This document shows positions 31,996-38,959 of a stretch of DNA of 64,000 nucleotides, piece after piece. The translations under genes and the position numbers were made by a program. The notes under the pieces were generated by a model. It saw only the letters and a program-made list of their open reading frames with translations. It made no database searches and had not been told where the DNA came from. This DNA comes from CBDUXT01 sp965371245 (lineage in GTDB: Bacteria; Planctomycetota; Phycisphaerae; UBA1845): contig CBDUXT010000010.1 of assembly GCA_965371245.1 (NCBI GenBank), positions 1-64,000 on the forward strand. The letters run 5' to 3'. Each line of letters opens with the position of its first letter. The first letter of the stretch is position 1.

Positions 31996-34104
31996 ATGGA
32001 CCGTATCAGCAACATTCGCAACATTGGCATCTCCGCCCACATCGACTCCGGCAAGACCACATTGACGGAGCGGATTCTCTTCTACGCCGGCCGAATCCAT
32101 CGCATGCAGGAAATCAAGGCTAAGGACGGCGGCGGGGCGACCATGGACTTCATGGAGCTCGAGAAGGAGCGCGGCATCACGATCACCGCCGCGGCCACCA
32201 CCGTTACGTGGAACGGGCGCGAGATCAACATTATCGACACACCGGGGCACGTGGACTTTACGGTCGAGGTCGAGCGGTCGCTTCGCGTGCTGGATGGTGC
32301 CGTGCTGGTGCTGTGCGCCGTCGGCGGCGTGCAGTCGCAAACGATCACGGTCGATCGGCAGATGCGCCGTTACCGCGTGCCGCGGATCGGCTTTATCAAC
32401 AAAATGGACCGCACCGGGGCGGACCCGGCGCGGGTCGTCTCCGAGCTTGAGACAAAGCTCGGGCACGTCGCGGTTCCCATGCAGGTGCCCATCGGCGCCG
32501 GGGATGATTTCCTCGGGATCATCGACCTGGTCACCATGAAGGCCGTCTACAACGACGGCGACAACGGAGAGGTTCTGCGGGTCGAGCAGATTCCGTCCGA
32601 ACTCCTCGAGGAGGCCGACCGTTCACGGCACGGCATGCTCGATACGCTGAGCCTTTACGACGACGAGCTGATGGAAGTGCTCTTGGAGGGCGAGGAGCCG
32701 GCCGAGGAGCAGATCCACCGCGCCGTGCGACTGGCAACCTTGAGCCGTGAGATCACGCCGATCTTCGTCGGTTCGGCCTACCACAACAAAGGCGTCCAGT
32801 GCCTGCTCGATGCCGTCTGTCGCTACCTGCCGTCACCGATCGACCGAATGGCTTACGCCTGTGACGCCGCGAACGACGGGGCCGAGGTAACCATCTCGGC
32901 GGACCCCGACGGGCCGCTGGTCGCCATGGCGTTCAAGATCTGTGACGAAACATTCGGCCAAGTGACCTACGCGCGGATCTACCAGGGAAAGATGGAGCGG
33001 GGCAAGAGCTACAAGATATCGCGGACGGGAAAAAGTCAACGCGTGGGACGGATCTCGCGCCTTCACGCGGACAAACGCGAGGACATCGACCTGGCCCGCG
33101 CCGGTGACATTGTCGGGTTGATGGGTCTCGACTGCGTGTCCGGCGATACCCTGTCCCACCCCGACCTTCGTCTGTCGCTCGAGAGCATGCATTGCCCCGA
33201 GCCGGTGATCTCGATCTCGATCGAGCCGGAGCGAAACGACGATCGCGAGCCGATGTCCAAGGCGCTGAACCGGTTCGTCAAGGAAGACCCGACCTTCCAT
33301 GCGCACTTCGACGAGGAGATCGGTCAGACCATCCTGTCCGGCATGGGCGAGTTGCACCTGGAGGTCTATGTCGAACGTATCCGGCGAGAGTACAAGGCCA
33401 ACGTCAAGGTGGGGCGCCCCAAGGTTCAGTACCGCGAGTCGCCGACCGCGGAGACGCCGTTCAACTACAAGCACAAGAAACAGACGGGCGGCTCCGGCCA
33501 ATACGCCCACGTCATCGGAACGCTGTTTCCGCTGCCTGCCGATGCCGAGGACGATTACGAGTTCGAGAACAAGGTGACCGGGGGGCGCATTCCCTCCGAG
33601 TACATCTCCTCCGTCGATAAGGGCTTCCAGATGGCTCGCCCGAAGGGGCCCCTCGCCGGCTTTGAAGTCGTCGGCGTGAAGATGCTGCTTGAAGACGGCT
33701 CGTCCCACGCGGTCGACTCGTCGGACCTTGCGTTCCAGGTGTGTGCGCGAACCGCGTTTCGCCAGGCGATGCGAGACGCCAAGCCGGTGATCATCGAGCC
33801 CATCATGAAGGTCGAGATCGAGGTGCCGACGGAGTTTCAGGGAAGCGTAACCGGTGACATCTCCTCCCGTCGCGGTTATGTGACAGGTACGGAAATGAAG
33901 CCCCGGGTGGTTACCATTGAGGCCGAGGTGCCGCTCGCCAACATGTTCGGTTACTCGACCGACCTGCGATCGATGTCACAAGGACAGGCAACCTTCTCGA
34001 TGGAGTTCACGTGCTACCGTCGCACGCCCTCGACCGTTCAGGATGAGATCATCGAGCAGCGCCGCAAGTCGAACGACAAGAACCAATCCCACGCCAAGCG
34101 CTGA
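31996..34104 (+). CDS. fusA: Translation elongation factor G, spdEFG-like
   Basis: 702 residues, the GTPase that drives ribosomal translocation. G1 is AHIDSGKTT (14-22), G2 lies around ERGITITAAA, G3 is DTPGH (81-85) and G4 is NKMD (135-138); EF-G domains II to V follow in order, including KKQTGGSGQYAHV in domain IV. A serine instead of alanine in the G1 loop and the NIRNIGISAHIDSGK start are features I associate with the EF-G subfamily shared by spirochaetes, planctomycetes, some delta-proteobacteria and mitochondria. This may be one of two EF-Gs in the genome. The next gene, metK, is 190 bp away. Confidence 0.93.
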   Translation: MDRISNIRNIGISAHIDSGKTTLTERILFYAGRIHRMQEIKAKDGGGATMDFMELEKERGITITAAATTVTWNGREINIIDTPGHVDFTVEVERSLRVLDGAVLVLCAVGGVQSQTITVDRQMRRYRVPRIGFINKMDRTGADPARVVSELETKLGHVAVPMQVPIGAGDDFLGIIDLVTMKAVYNDGDNGEVLRVEQIPSELLEEADRSRHGMLDTLSLYDDELMEVLLEGEEPAEEQIHRAVRLATLSREITPIFVGSAYHNKGVQCLLDAVCRYLPSPIDRMAYACDAANDGAEVTISADPDGPLVAMAFKICDETFGQVTYARIYQGKMERGKSYKISRTGKSQRVGRISRLHADKREDIDLARAGDIVGLMGLDCVSGDTLSHPDLRLSLESMHCPEPVISISIEPERNDDREPMSKALNRFVKEDPTFHAHFDEEIGQTILSGMGELHLEVYVERIRREYKANVKVGRPKVQYRESPTAETPFNYKHKKQTGGSGQYAHVIGTLFPLPADAEDDYEFENKVTGGRIPSEYISSVDKGFQMARPKGPLAGFEVVGVKMLLEDGSSHAVDSSDLAFQVCARTAFRQAMRDAKPVIIEPIMKVEIEVPTEFQGSVTGDISSRRGYVTGTEMKPRVVTIEAEVPLANMFGYSTDLRSMSQGQATFSMEFTCYRRTPSTVQDEIIEQRRKSNDKNQSHAKR

Positions 34105-34294
34105 CGGACCGAGTGACCGGCGACATCGCCGCCTATGCGTCCGATTCCAGCCACGTGCGCGCCGGCGCGACGTGGGTGTCGCGATTCGTGAACCGGTCCC
34201 GGCCGGTTGCGAGCCTGACCCACATGCCTTACGATGCCACGCGGTCAGCGCTCGCCACCACAGGCAGAACAACCGAACCCTTGGGAGTATTCAC

Positions 34295-35542
34295 GTGACT
34301 GCGTCCGACATGGCCTCCGCGCACCTGTTCACTTCAGAATCCGTTTCCATGGGCCATCCCGACAAGCTGGCCGACCAGATATCCGATGCGCTCCTCGACA
34401 GCCTGTTGGAACACGATCCTCAGGCCCGGGCGGCGATTGAGACGCTCGTAACCACGGGGTTGGTGGTGATCGCGGGCGAGGTGACGGTGAACCACCAGCG
34501 CGCCAGAGATGCCCTGGGCGCCGCGGAAGACACGATCAGGGACACGATTCGCCGGGTCGGCTACACGGACGCCGGCACCGGCTTCGACTATCGAAGCTGC
34601 GCCGTACTACGCGCGCTGCACAGCCAATCGCCGGACATCAGCCAAGGCGTGACCGTGGGCGCGGGGCTGCACGCCGAGCAGGGCGCCGGCGACCAGGGTC
34701 TCATGTTCGGCTTCGCCTGTGACGAAACCAAGTCACTGATGCCCCTGCCGATCCAGCTCTCGCATCGGTTGGTCGAGGAGCTTGCGACCGCCCGTCAGGA
34801 GGGTCGTGTCGATTGGCTTCGCCCCGACTCGAAATCGCAGGTGACCGTGGCATACGAAAACCAAGAGCCCACCGCGCTCCACACCGTCGTCATCTCGACG
34901 CAGCACACCGAAGAAATCATCGATCCGAAAACGAACCAGATGAGCAAGGACGCACAGCGGTGGGTGACCGAGGAGGTCATTTTTCCGGTGATCAAGCGAG
35001 AGTGCCCGGAATTATCCACCGCGGGGATGATCGTGCATGTCAACCCGACGGGTCGCTTCCTGATCGGCGGTCCGCACGGCGACGCCGGCCTGACCGGGCG
35101 CAAAATCATCGTCGATACCTATGGGGGCCGCGGCCGACACGGCGGCGGCGCGTTCTCCGGGAAAGATCCGTCGAAGGTGGATCGCTCGGCCGCGTACATG
35201 GCGCGGCACATCGCCAAGAACGTCGTGGCGGCCAAGCTCGCGCGGCAGTGCGAGGTGCAGCTAGCCTATGCAATCGGCGTCGCCGACCCTGTGAGTGTTT
35301 CGGTCAACACCTTCGGCACCGGCTCCGTCGGCGATACCGAACTCGCGTTGATCATCCGCAAGCTGTTTCCCCTGAAACCGGGCGAGTTGATCGACTACCT
35401 CGAACTGCGCAGGCCTATCTACTTCGAGACCGCGCGTCACGGCCACTTCGGTCGCGATGGCGACGCCTTTACCTGGGAAAAAACGCACCGGGTCCAAGAG
35501 CTTCGCGAGGCGGCAAGTTGCGCGACCTCGGCGGTCGGTTGA
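34295..35542 (+). CDS. metK: S-adenosylmethionine synthetase
   Basis: 415 residues, makes SAM from methionine and ATP in the cytoplasm. Signatures: GHPDK (20-24), the P-loop-like GAGDQGLMFG (130-139), and GGGAFSGKDPSKVDRSAAY. I chose the GTG at 34295 because GGGAG lies seven bases upstream; an ATG at 34310 is the alternative. In the 190-bp leader I looked for SAM-I, SAM-II and SAH riboswitch cores and recognised none. Confidence 0.95.
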   Translation: MTASDMASAHLFTSESVSMGHPDKLADQISDALLDSLLEHDPQARAAIETLVTTGLVVIAGEVTVNHQRARDALGAAEDTIRDTIRRVGYTDAGTGFDYRSCAVLRALHSQSPDISQGVTVGAGLHAEQGAGDQGLMFGFACDETKSLMPLPIQLSHRLVEELATARQEGRVDWLRPDSKSQVTVAYENQEPTALHTVVISTQHTEEIIDPKTNQMSKDAQRWVTEEVIFPVIKRECPELSTAGMIVHVNPTGRFLIGGPHGDAGLTGRKIIVDTYGGRGRHGGGAFSGKDPSKVDRSAAYMARHIAKNVVAAKLARQCEVQLAYAIGVADPVSVSVNTFGTGSVGDTELALIIRKLFPLKPGELIDYLELRRPIYFETARHGHFGRDGDAFTWEKTHRVQELREAASCATSAVG

Positions 35543-35581
35543 AAGCGACCGGCGGCTGATCACGCAGGCAGCCGGCGCGCT

Positions 35582-36970
35582 CTATTCCCCCTTGCAGCTC
35601 TCGCCGGTTACCTTGTGCATGGCCTCGTGGAGCGCTTTGACCAAGTCGTCGCCCGTACGGAATTGTTTCGCGTCAGCCCGTCGCCCTCCGCCGAGCTGGT
35701 GAAGATACTCGGTCGGCGCCGGCGGACCGTCGCCCCACTCCGCGTCCTTCCCGTAGAACAAGTAGATGTCCCACGCGACCCCTCGCCCCTTGGCGATCAA
35801 TCCCTCGGCGAAGGCCTTTCCCGCAAGGTGTGTGTTGACCGGGTCGAAGAAGTGGCGAACGCGCGGATCATCGAGCCGTTGCGCCGATGCCTCGGCCGCC
35901 GCTTCGGTGTCCGCAAAGCCGGGCATGGATATCCAGATGACGCTGACGCTGATGTCGGCGGTTGGAAAGTCTTGAAGGACTGATTGGAGCACCGCACGGG
36001 CGCCGGAAACGCAGCCCGGTCACGTCGGCGAGAGCAGCGTGACGAACCGGTGCTTACCTCGGTTCGCGTTGAAGTGGTCTTTGACCGGGTCGAGGGAGCC
36101 TTCGAGCGAGACCACGATCGGCCCTTCCTTTCCGCGTGTGGACACCTTGTCTCCTTCTTGAGCGTTCGCCCTGCCCACGCGAGTGGGCTTCTTTCCGGTG
36201 AGGCGCTCCATTCCCTTGCTCAGCTCGACGAACCAGTCGGTATCGAACGGGGCCTTCGCGAAATCGCCCCGCCAGAACTTTCCGGTGTTGCCGTCGGAAT
36301 CGCCGCCGAAAAAGAGCACTTGTTTGGCCCAGTCCTTGGGCGTCGGAGGGTCGTTCTTCCACACGGTACCCTTGCCATAGAAGAAGGCGACATCCCAAAG
36401 CGGCATCTTCTCCGAGGGTGTGTCTCGACGCGCCTTGAGGCCTTGCAACATCGGCTCGTCGTCGGGGATGGATGAGGCCATGTCCTTAACCATGTTGGGG
36501 AACACCTTGCCCGCGTACGCAATGCCGGTACGCCGGTTCGGATCCCAGAATTGCCGGACGCGCGGGTCGGTGAACAGGCGGCTCGATCCGCGGGCCGCGG
36601 ATTGGTCGTCGCTTCCCAGCATCGCCGCCCAGATGATGTTGATGCTGATGTCCGTGTTCGGGTACTCCTCAATAACCGATTTGACCACCCCACGGGCGGC
36701 ATGGACACAGCCGCCTCACGTCGGCGAGAGGATGGCCACCAGCCTGGGCTTGTCGGCGTGCATGTTGAACCGAACCTGCAGCGGCGCCAGCGAATCCGCC
36801 AATGAGACGAGACGAGCGGCCTTGTTGTCGCGGTTCGTCTGAACAACCGGCGCCGAGTCGCCGCCGCGCATGGCTACCTCGTTCGCTGCCCGCACGCTCT
36901 CGGTGAGTACAACGGCGAGTGTCATCGCGGGAAGCAGCATCGCCTGTCCCAGGAATCTGTGATTCATCAT
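35582..36970 (-). CDS. Two-domain thioredoxin-like selenoprotein with two in-frame UGA codons
   Basis: One frame of 462 codons, interrupted only by TGA at codon 85 (36716-36718) and codon 317 (36020-36022). Around them the protein reads ILSPT-U-GGCVHAARGV and LLSPT-U-PGCVSGARAV, a U-x-x-C redox motif in each of two tandem thioredoxin-like domains (about 50-230 and 275-450). Downstream of each U the domains stay alike: (E/Q)(E/D)(Y/F)P..DIS..(I/V)IW, DPRVR.F.DP and WD...FYGK. A signal peptide (MLLPAMTLAVVLTESVRA) points to the periplasm. Stem-loops 15 bases after each TGA match bacterial SECIS geometry. Last gene of a MerR-HMA-barrel operon. Conventional calling would give three fragments. Likely a thiol/selenol reductase or metal-binding protein; substrate unknown. 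Confidence 0.82.
35988..36004 (-). promoter_or_regulatory. bSECIS-like stem-loop for Sec317 of the thioredoxin-like protein
   Basis: GGCGCC-CGTGC-GGTGCT on the minus strand: a 6-bp stem (one G-U inside, one at the base) and a 5-base loop containing GU. It starts 15 bases after the TGA at 36020-36022, the same distance and loop type as the element for the first TGA. Confidence 0.65.
36684..36700 (-). promoter_or_regulatory. bSECIS-like stem-loop for Sec85 of the thioredoxin-like protein
   Basis: GCCGCC-CGTGG-GGTGGT on the minus strand: a 6-bp stem with G-U pairs and a CGUGG loop, starting 15 bases after the TGA at 36716-36718. The two elements differ in stem sequence but keep pairing and loop, which looks like covariation. 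Confidence 0.65.
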
Positions 36971-37029
36971 GACATCCTCTCTGTGTTCCTGCTCTCAGAG
37001 CCCGGCTCGTCCGGCGAGCCCGGCGCGGA

Positions 37030-37866
37030 CTACCAGTGAAACCGCAAGCCGGTGACGATCCGGTAGTCCGTCTCCGGCCCGTCGCCGACAAGGTCTTGAA
37101 CCACCGGTATCTGAATGGACGCTTCGAACGTCCACTGTTCGGCCGAGAGCTGCAGGCCGGGGGACAGAAAGATCTCGTGCGAACCGTCGGTGACGTACCG
37201 GCCGTTCAACTCGGCGACCGCGTCCAAGGAGTAGAGTTGACCCGGCGCAAAGACGGCCGGCACTACCCGGAACGAGTAGGCCAGGTCATACCGAACGACG
37301 TCGTGACGGAACGGGTCTCTTCCCGTGTTAAACTTGTAGAGAACATCGACATCGAGGCGAACGCGGTCGCGTCGGAAGCTGAAAACCGTGCCGATCATCG
37401 GGTCGTAACTGTCGCTGCTGAAATCGAGATCCCCGCTGCGGATTTCCAGACCCGCCAGAACGGCCCAGCGGTATGTTTCTTGGGGCCCCGCGTCGTGCTG
37501 CCAAAAGCGGTATTTCACTAGGAAATTGACGTCCCCGAGTCCGTCGTGGGCCACCTCGGTGCGGCGCCGGTCGGCGGTTAAATCGACCTGCACGTTCTGG
37601 TAGGGCAGGCTCAGGAACACGGCGACGTTCGCGGTTACGCCCAAGACCAGGGTTGCCCGGACGCCCGAGTGACTAACGTGCGTGTTGTCGGAAACACCCT
37701 CGGCCTCGCCGTATACGTATTGCAATCTCAACAGTCCGCCGCCCGCGCGCGGGGTGAAGGCGACGTTCGTGTTGATCGGGCCGGCTTGAGCGGTCTGGAC
37801 AGCCAGCGTCAACGCGCCGACAGCCGTCGCGATGCGCATGAGACCTGATCGTGCGTTGAGGTTCAT
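37030..37866 (-). CDS. Outer-membrane beta-barrel in the selenoprotein operon
   Basis: 278 residues. A signal peptide (LMRIATAVGALTLAVQTAQA) is followed by amphipathic strands (LLRLQYVYGEAEGV, RATLVLGVTANVAVFLSLPY, DVNFLVKYRFWQHDA, VRLDVDVLYKFNTGR, YDLAYSFRVVPAVF) and a C-terminal strand ending GLRFHW, with an aromatic last residue as in true outer-membrane barrels. It resembles the phenol-degradation 'transporter' barrel class. Its ATG overlaps the stop of the HMA selenoprotein gene as ATGA, so the two are translationally coupled. It may move metal or small substrates across the outer membrane; not proven. Confidence 0.8.
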   Translation of the reverse strand: MNLNARSGLMRIATAVGALTLAVQTAQAGPINTNVAFTPRAGGGLLRLQYVYGEAEGVSDNTHVSHSGVRATLVLGVTANVAVFLSLPYQNVQVDLTADRRRTEVAHDGLGDVNFLVKYRFWQHDAGPQETYRWAVLAGLEIRSGDLDFSSDSYDPMIGTVFSFRRDRVRLDVDVLYKFNTGRDPFRHDVVRYDLAYSFRVVPAVFAPGQLYSLDAVAELNGRYVTDGSHEIFLSPGLQLSAEQWTFEASIQIPVVQDLVGDGPETDYRIVTGLRFHW

Positions 37867-38240
37867 GGCTGCCGCGCCTGATCGTCTGGTTCCTCGACAT
37901 CCTCGTCGTTGATCTCGACCCTCTCCACGGTGAAGCCGGCCTTCTTGACGGCGGTTCGAAGTGCGTTCTCGTTGATCTGTGTGCCTGGTTTGAAGGTGAC
38001 CGTTGCGCGCCCCGCCCGCAAATCGAACGTGAAACCAGCAACCCCCTTGACGCGCTCGACCGAGCGCTTGACGCCGAAGGCTCACGTACCTCACGTAACG
38101 CCTTTGACGAAGATCACCGCCGTCGGACCCCCGACAAACTGTGGCGCTTGCGAGCCCGCTTGCCGCCCGCTGCTTGCGCAACCGGCGGAGAGGACCGAGC
38201 CCAAGAGCGCGATTCCTAAAACTCCTCGTGTCGTCATCAT
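37863..38240 (-). CDS. HMA-domain lipoprotein with UxxU metal-binding motif (predicted selenoprotein)
   Basis: 125 codons with TGA at codons 50 (38091-38093) and 53 (38082-38084). The product starts with a lipoprotein signal ending LSAGC (C21). It then forms a heavy-metal-associated domain: VIFVKGVT-U-GT-U-AFGV, KRSVERVKGVAGFTFDLRAG, and VTFKPGTQINENALRTAVKK. In MerP, CopZ and other HMA domains the motif is (M/T)-C-x-x-C, so both metal-ligand cysteines align with TGA. A stem-loop with a GGTC loop follows the second TGA by 14 bases. The start overlaps the MerR stop (ATGA) with AAAGGA upstream, and its own stop overlaps the barrel gene. Likely a periplasm-facing binder of a soft metal such as mercury. 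Read normally, the gene would be missed. Confidence 0.82.
38052..38067 (-). promoter_or_regulatory. bSECIS-like stem-loop for the UxxU motif
   Basis: GCGCTC-GGTC-GAGCGC on the minus strand is a perfect 6-bp stem with a GGUC tetraloop, close to the GGUC apex that SelB reads in E. coli fdhF. It begins 14 bases after the second TGA and 23 after the first, within the usual bSECIS window, so one element could serve both. Confidence 0.72.
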
Positions 38241-38635
38241 GCTCGTTTCCTTTGGCGAGTGGATTTCAAGTCGGTCAGCACCGGGCAACCCTTCCGGGAG
38301 CTTTGGCACCGCGCAAGAGCGTCGGCGAGCGCCCGGCGCACGTGCCGCAGGTTCGCCAGCTTCTCATCGATTTCCGTCAGTCGGTGCTCGATCAGGAACT
38401 TGACGTCCTTGCAAGACGTGCCGGCGTCAAGATTCAAGAGCGTGCGGATGTCGTCCAGCGTGAACCCCACCGCTTGGGCTGCGCGGATGAACTCCAGACG
38501 GGTCACGGCCGCGGCATCATACAGGCGATACCCTTTGGGGGTTCGCCCGGACGGCGACAGGATGCCCTCGCGCTCGTAGAAGCGAAGCGTCGTGGCCGCA
38601 ACGCCCACCGCCTGGGCGACGGCCCCGATGGTCAT
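38237..38635 (-). CDS. MerR-family metal-responsive regulator
   Basis: 132 residues from the ATG at 38635 (MTIGAVAQAVGVAATTLRFY). The winged helix-turn-helix is followed by the dimer helix and a C-terminal metal loop. Three cysteines lie where MerR/ZntR/CadR sensors bind soft metals: TSCKDV, ARCQSS and KGCPVL, with i, i+35, i+42 spacing that I recall for CadR. Family members untwist a promoter with a long spacer, and such a promoter sits just upstream. Earlier in-frame ATGs at 38668 and 38671 are possible if the message is leaderless; the ATG at 38707 overlaps the promoter and is unlikely. First gene of the selenoprotein operon, coupled by ATGA to the HMA gene. Confidence 0.85.
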   Translation of the reverse strand: MTIGAVAQAVGVAATTLRFYEREGILSPSGRTPKGYRLYDAAAVTRLEFIRAAQAVGFTLDDIRTLLNLDAGTSCKDVKFLIEHRLTEIDEKLANLRHVRRALADALARCQSSRKGCPVLTDLKSTRQRKRA

Positions 38636-38675
38636 CGGGCTGCCCGCGTTGTCTCTCGACGCAATCATCATTCCC

Positions 38676-38707
38676 ATCCTATACCATATACCTGGATGTA
38701 AGGTCAA
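38676..38707 (-). promoter_or_regulatory. MerR-type promoter and operator of the selenoprotein operon
   Basis: Minus strand TTGACC (38707-38702), a 20-base spacer and TAGGAT (38681-38676). The over-long spacer is diagnostic of MerR-activated promoters. An imperfect dyad with ACC...GGT ends fills the spacer. Transcription should start near 38669, reading merR, HMA, barrel and thioredoxin-like genes. Confidence 0.65.
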
Positions 38708-38785
38708 TCATCGCTCGTCGAGAGTTGTAGCATCGGGTGTGTGACGGTTTTGGCGGGTCGTGCAGAGCCATCTTTACGGCGGCAC

Positions 38786-38913
38786 GGCGCGTCAGAGCCG
38801 TGGGCGCCAGCCCACGGACACGAAGCGAACGAGCACAGCGCTTCTGCGAACCCAGACCGGTCACGGGGCTCGCGCCCTGTGCTCAGAAAAGTGCCCGCCG
38901 ATTCGGTCATGCA
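38786..38913 (+). repeat. Dual-hairpin REP-like element, copy at 38.8 kb
   Basis: About 128 bp similar to the element at 12311-12443 in the opposite orientation. The first hairpin is CCGTGGGC/GCCCACGG here and has different bases in the other copies, but the stem is kept. The second hairpin is CACGGGGC-TCGC-GCCCTGTG. It lies between the MerR gene and the NHL lipoprotein gene. Confidence 0.75.
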
Positions 38914-38959
38914 CCCTGTACCATCCGGCCGACAGACCCGTTCATCCGCACCGAGTCGA

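Noticed and set aside
34105..34294. SAM- or SAH-type riboswitch upstream of metK
   Set aside because: I looked for the conserved cores and found none; the spacer has only GC-rich inverted bits.
36020..36688. Separate short proteins starting at 36688 and 35992
   Set aside because: Both lie in the same frame as the preceding coding sequence, lack ribosome sites, and would begin in the middle of a thioredoxin fold just after the redox motif. Read-through as selenocysteine explains them better.
37867..38181. N-terminal extension of the barrel gene to 38181
   Set aside because: That stretch is a shifted frame over the HMA gene; the barrel signal peptide starts at 37866.
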